Assembly: GCF_001188955.3 (NCBI RefSeq)
Contig: NZ_JPRF03000015.1
Span: 124,001 to 188,000, forward strand
Length of the DNA: 64,000 nucleotides
Origin: Kitasatospora aureofaciens
Lineage (GTDB): Bacteria > Actinomycetota > Actinomycetes > Streptomycetales > Streptomycetaceae
Direction: 5' to 3'
Positions within the stretch are counted from its first letter, which is position 1, and every line of letters starts with the position of its first letter. Below, piece after piece: positions 61,621-64,000 of this stretch. A program made the translations under genes and the position numbers. Under the pieces are notes generated by a model. The model did no database searches. It had not been told where the DNA came from and was given only the letters and a program-made list of their open reading frames with translations.

Positions 61621-64000
61621 TCAGCGCATCGAACCGGTGCGCAGCAGGGTGCGGATGACGCGCATCGCGACCGAGAGGCTGGACAGCTCGTAGTTGTCCG
61701 AACCCCTTATGTCGTCGAGGGTGGCCTTGGCGCGGTTCAGCAGGGTGGAGTTGAGGTCCGCCCAGGCGTTGTAGCGCTCCTCGGGGCTTGCGCCGTCGGG
61801 GCCGCAGGCCAGGATGTCGGCGGTCAGCGCCGCGTGCGCCGCGAAGAGGTCCTCGCGGATCGCGGCCCGGGCCATCGACGACCAGCGGTCGGTGCGGGGC
61901 AGGTCGATGATGCGGTCGAGCAGGTGCGAGATCTGCAGGCGGTCGCCCAGGTCGTAGTACAGCTCGGCGACCTCGGCGACGTCCTTGCCGGAGCGGTCCG
62001 CGACCTCGGTGATGTCCAGGGTCGGGAAGACCGAGGACAGGCCGGCGATCCGGGTGGCCAGTTCGTCCGGCACGCCGGCCGCGGCGAGCTCGCCCTGGAT
62101 CGACTCGAACCAGGCGAGGTCCTCGCCGCGCAGCGGCTTGGGCAGCGAGCCCCAGACCTGGTTGACCCGGTCGTGGAAGAACTCGATGGTGCCGGCGATG
62201 TCGAGCGGCTGGCGGCGGTTGTTGAGCATCCACCGGGTGGCGCGCTCGACCAGGCGCCGCGAGTGCAGCCGCATCTTGGTCTGGATCCGGGCGGGGACCT
62301 GGTTGTCCAGGCCCTCGATCCGGGACCAGATCTCCTCCAGGCCGAAGACGGCCCGCGCGGCGGTGTGAGTCCGGGCGATCTCCTCGTAAGTCGCGCCGGT
62401 CTCCTCCTTCAGGCGGAAGGCGAAGGTGCAGCCACCGCGGTTGATCGTGTCGTTGACGATCAGCGTGGTGATGATCTCGCGGCGCAGCGCGTGGTTGTCG
62501 ATCGCGTCGGCGAACCCGGCCCGCAGCGCGCTCGGGAAGTACTCGTGCAGCAGGGTGCGGAAGTACGGGTCGTCCGGCAGGTCGGTGGCCAGCAGCTCCT
62601 CGGCGAGGATGATCTTGGTGTAGGCGAGCAGGACGGACATCTCGGGCTGGGAGAGCCCGCGGCCGTTCTGCTGGCGCTCACGGATCTGGCGCTCGGTGGG
62701 CAGGAACTCCAGCCCGCGGTCGAGCTGGCCGGCCGCCTCGAAGCGGTTGATCATCCGGGCGTGGACGTTGACCATGCTGTGCGCCTGGGCGACGGCGTTG
62801 GCCAGCACCACGTTCTGCGCGTAGTTGTTGCGCAGCACCAGGTGGCCGACCTCGTCGGTCATCTCGGCGAGCAGGACGTTGCGCTGCTTGACCGTCATGT
62901 CGCCCTCGGCGACGACCTGGTTGAGCAGGATCTTGATGTTGACCTCGTGGTCCGAGGTGTCCACACCGGCCGAGTTGTCGATGGCGTCGGTGTCGATCCA
63001 GCCGCCGGTGCCCTCGGGGCCGCCGGTGGCCGCGTACTCGATGCGGCCGAGCTGGGTGCAGCCGAGGTTGCCGCCCTCGCCGATGACCCGGGCCCGGACC
63101 TGCTCGCCGTTGACCCGGATGGCGTCGTTGGCCTTGTCGCCGACCTCGGCGTTGGTCTCGCCGGAGGCCTTGACGTAGGTGCCGATGCCGCCGTTCCAGA
63201 ACAGGTCGACCGGCGCCTGGAGGATCGCCTTCATCAGCTCGGCCGGGGTCAGGCGGGACTCCTGGATGCCCAGGGCGGCCCGGACCTGCGCGCTGACCTG
63301 GATCGACTTGGCGCTGCGCGGGAAGACCCCGCCGCCGGCCGAGATCAGCGACTTGTCGTAGTCGTCCCAGGAGCTGCGCGGCAGCTCGAAGAGGCGGCGG
63401 CGCTCGGCGTACGAGACGGCCGCGTCCGGGTTCGGGTCGAGGAAGATGTGGCGGTGGTCGAAGGCGGCGACCAGCCGGATGTGCTCGCTGAGCAGCATGC
63501 CGTTGCCGAAGACGTCGCCGGACATGTCGCCGATGCCGATGACGGTGAAGTCCTCGGACTGGGTGTCGACGCCGAGTTCACGGAAGTTGCGCTTGACCGA
63601 CTCCCAGGCGCCGCGGGCGGTGATGCCCATGCCCTTGTGGTCGTAGCCGGCCGAGCCGCCGGAGGCGAAGGCGTCGCCGAGCCAGAAGCCGTACGACTCC
63701 GCGACGCCGTTGGCGATGTCGGAGAAGGTCGCGGTGCCCTTGTCGGCGGCGACGACCAGGTAGGTGTCGTCCTCGTCGTGGCGGACCACGTCGGCCGGGT
63801 GGACGACCTCGCCGGCCACCAGGTTGTCGGTGATGTCGAGCAGCGCCGAGATGAAGGTCTTGTAGGAGGAGATGCCCTCGGCCAGCCAGGCGTCGCGGTC
63901 CACCGACGGGTCCGGCAGCTGCTTGGCGACGAAGCCGCCCTTGGCGCCGACCGGGACGATGACGGTGTTCTTCACCATCTGGGCCTTGACCAGGCCGAGG
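61621..64000 (-). CDS. NAD-dependent glutamate dehydrogenase, large (180 kDa) type, C-terminal part
   Basis: The frame is open from the right edge to TGA at 61621, giving about 793 residues of a family whose members are about 1,600 residues. The sequence shows VIVPVGAKGGFVAKQLP, GDAFASGGSAGYDHKGMGITARGAW, DFTVIGIGDMSGDVFGNGMLLS, DLFWNGGIGTYVKAS and ARVIGEGGNLGCTQLGRIEYA. The enzyme deaminates glutamate to 2-oxoglutarate with NAD. The N-terminal regulatory part lies outside the window. Confidence 0.93.
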   Translation of the reverse strand, partial: LGLVKAQMVKNTVIVPVGAKGGFVAKQLPDPSVDRDAWLAEGISSYKTFISALLDITDNLVAGEVVHPADVVRHDEDDTYLVVAADKGTATFSDIANGVAESYGFWLGDAFASGGSAGYDHKGMGITARGAWESVKRNFRELGVDTQSEDFTVIGIGDMSGDVFGNGMLLSEHIRLVAAFDHRHIFLDPNPDAAVSYAERRRLFELPRSSWDDYDKSLISAGGGVFPRSAKSIQVSAQVRAALGIQESRLTPAELMKAILQAPVDLFWNGGIGTYVKASGETNAEVGDKANDAIRVNGEQVRARVIGEGGNLGCTQLGRIEYAATGGPEGTGGWIDTDAIDNSAGVDTSDHEVNIKILLNQVVAEGDMTVKQRNVLLAEMTDEVGHLVLRNNYAQNVVLANAVAQAHSMVNVHARMINRFEAAGQLDRGLEFLPTERQIRERQQNGRGLSQPEMSVLLAYTKIILAEELLATDLPDDPYFRTLLHEYFPSALRAGFADAIDNHALRREIITTLIVNDTINRGGCTFAFRLKEETGATYEEIARTHTAARAVFGLEEIWSRIEGLDNQVPARIQTKMRLHSRRLVERATRWMLNNRRQPLDIAGTIEFFHDRVNQVWGSLPKPLRGEDLAWFESIQGELAAAGVPDELATRIAGLSSVFPTLDITEVADRSGKDVAEVAELYYDLGDRLQISHLLDRIIDLPRTDRWSSMARAAIREDLFAAHAALTADILACGPDGASPEERYNAWADLNSTLLNRAKATLDDIRGSDNYELSSLSVAMRVIRTLLRTGSMR

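Overview
This 64 kb window is high-GC actinobacterial chromosome, almost certainly from a streptomycete (Streptomyces or Kitasatospora). Supporting markers are two SsgA-family sporulation proteins, a PkaA/PkaB-like kinase pair, an actinobacterial tmRNA whose tag ends in ALAA, the ClpS-DUF2017 pair, frequent GTG/TTG starts and many 4-base start/stop overlaps. The content is mostly core genome. I see no prophage, insertion sequence, CRISPR array or biosynthetic gene cluster.

Left part (1-20 kb): a truncated DUF2017 gene and clpS; the NAD-salvage pair pncB and pncA; an orphan AbiEi/nuclease-like protein; a protein with a histidine pentapeptide tail; a small sigma-like protein; a decayed HxlR regulator facing an internally shortened NAD(P)-binding gene across a repeat-filled promoter region; a type VII secretion-like set (mycosin protease plus two WXG100-type proteins); endonuclease V; two RDD membrane proteins; the first SsgA-like protein; a GT87 glycosyltransferase; and a two-component system.

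Middle (20-44 kb): Lrp/AsnC and IclR regulators; a Lon-like membrane protease lacking its PDZ domain; a DEAD/DEAH helicase; the second SsgA-like protein; a translationally coupled sortase, membrane esterase and lysyl-phosphatidylglycerol-synthase-like operon; a lipoprotein with a NodB-like fold; an MFS pump; an SMR exporter preceded by a sequence that fits the guanidine-III riboswitch; tRNA-Cys(GCA); a three-gene molybdenum hydroxylase operon whose 2Fe-2S subunit has a very long tail; a GH20 hexosaminidase; DUF3039; YqgE; and murA.

Right part (44-64 kb): HU, malic enzyme, a HelD-like RNA polymerase recycling factor, a candidate small RNA, ssrA (tmRNA) next to smpB, an S41 protease, ftsX and ftsE, a tiny zinc-ribbon membrane protein, prfB, two membrane Ser/Thr kinases facing a 952-residue FHA-FtsK/SpoIIIE-like ATPase, and the C-terminal part of a large NAD-dependent glutamate dehydrogenase cut by the window edge.

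The most useful observations are the guanidine-III-like element, the frameshift in the HxlR gene beside a shortened partner gene, the sortase with no arginine after its catalytic cysteine, the PDZ-less protease, the inactive-looking rhomboid-like domain on the phospholipid synthase, two independent 15-bp/pentapeptide His repeats, and a possible sRNA at 46.46-46.58 kb. Functions are assigned by reading motifs; no database search was run. Gene-order comparisons with Streptomyces are from memory.
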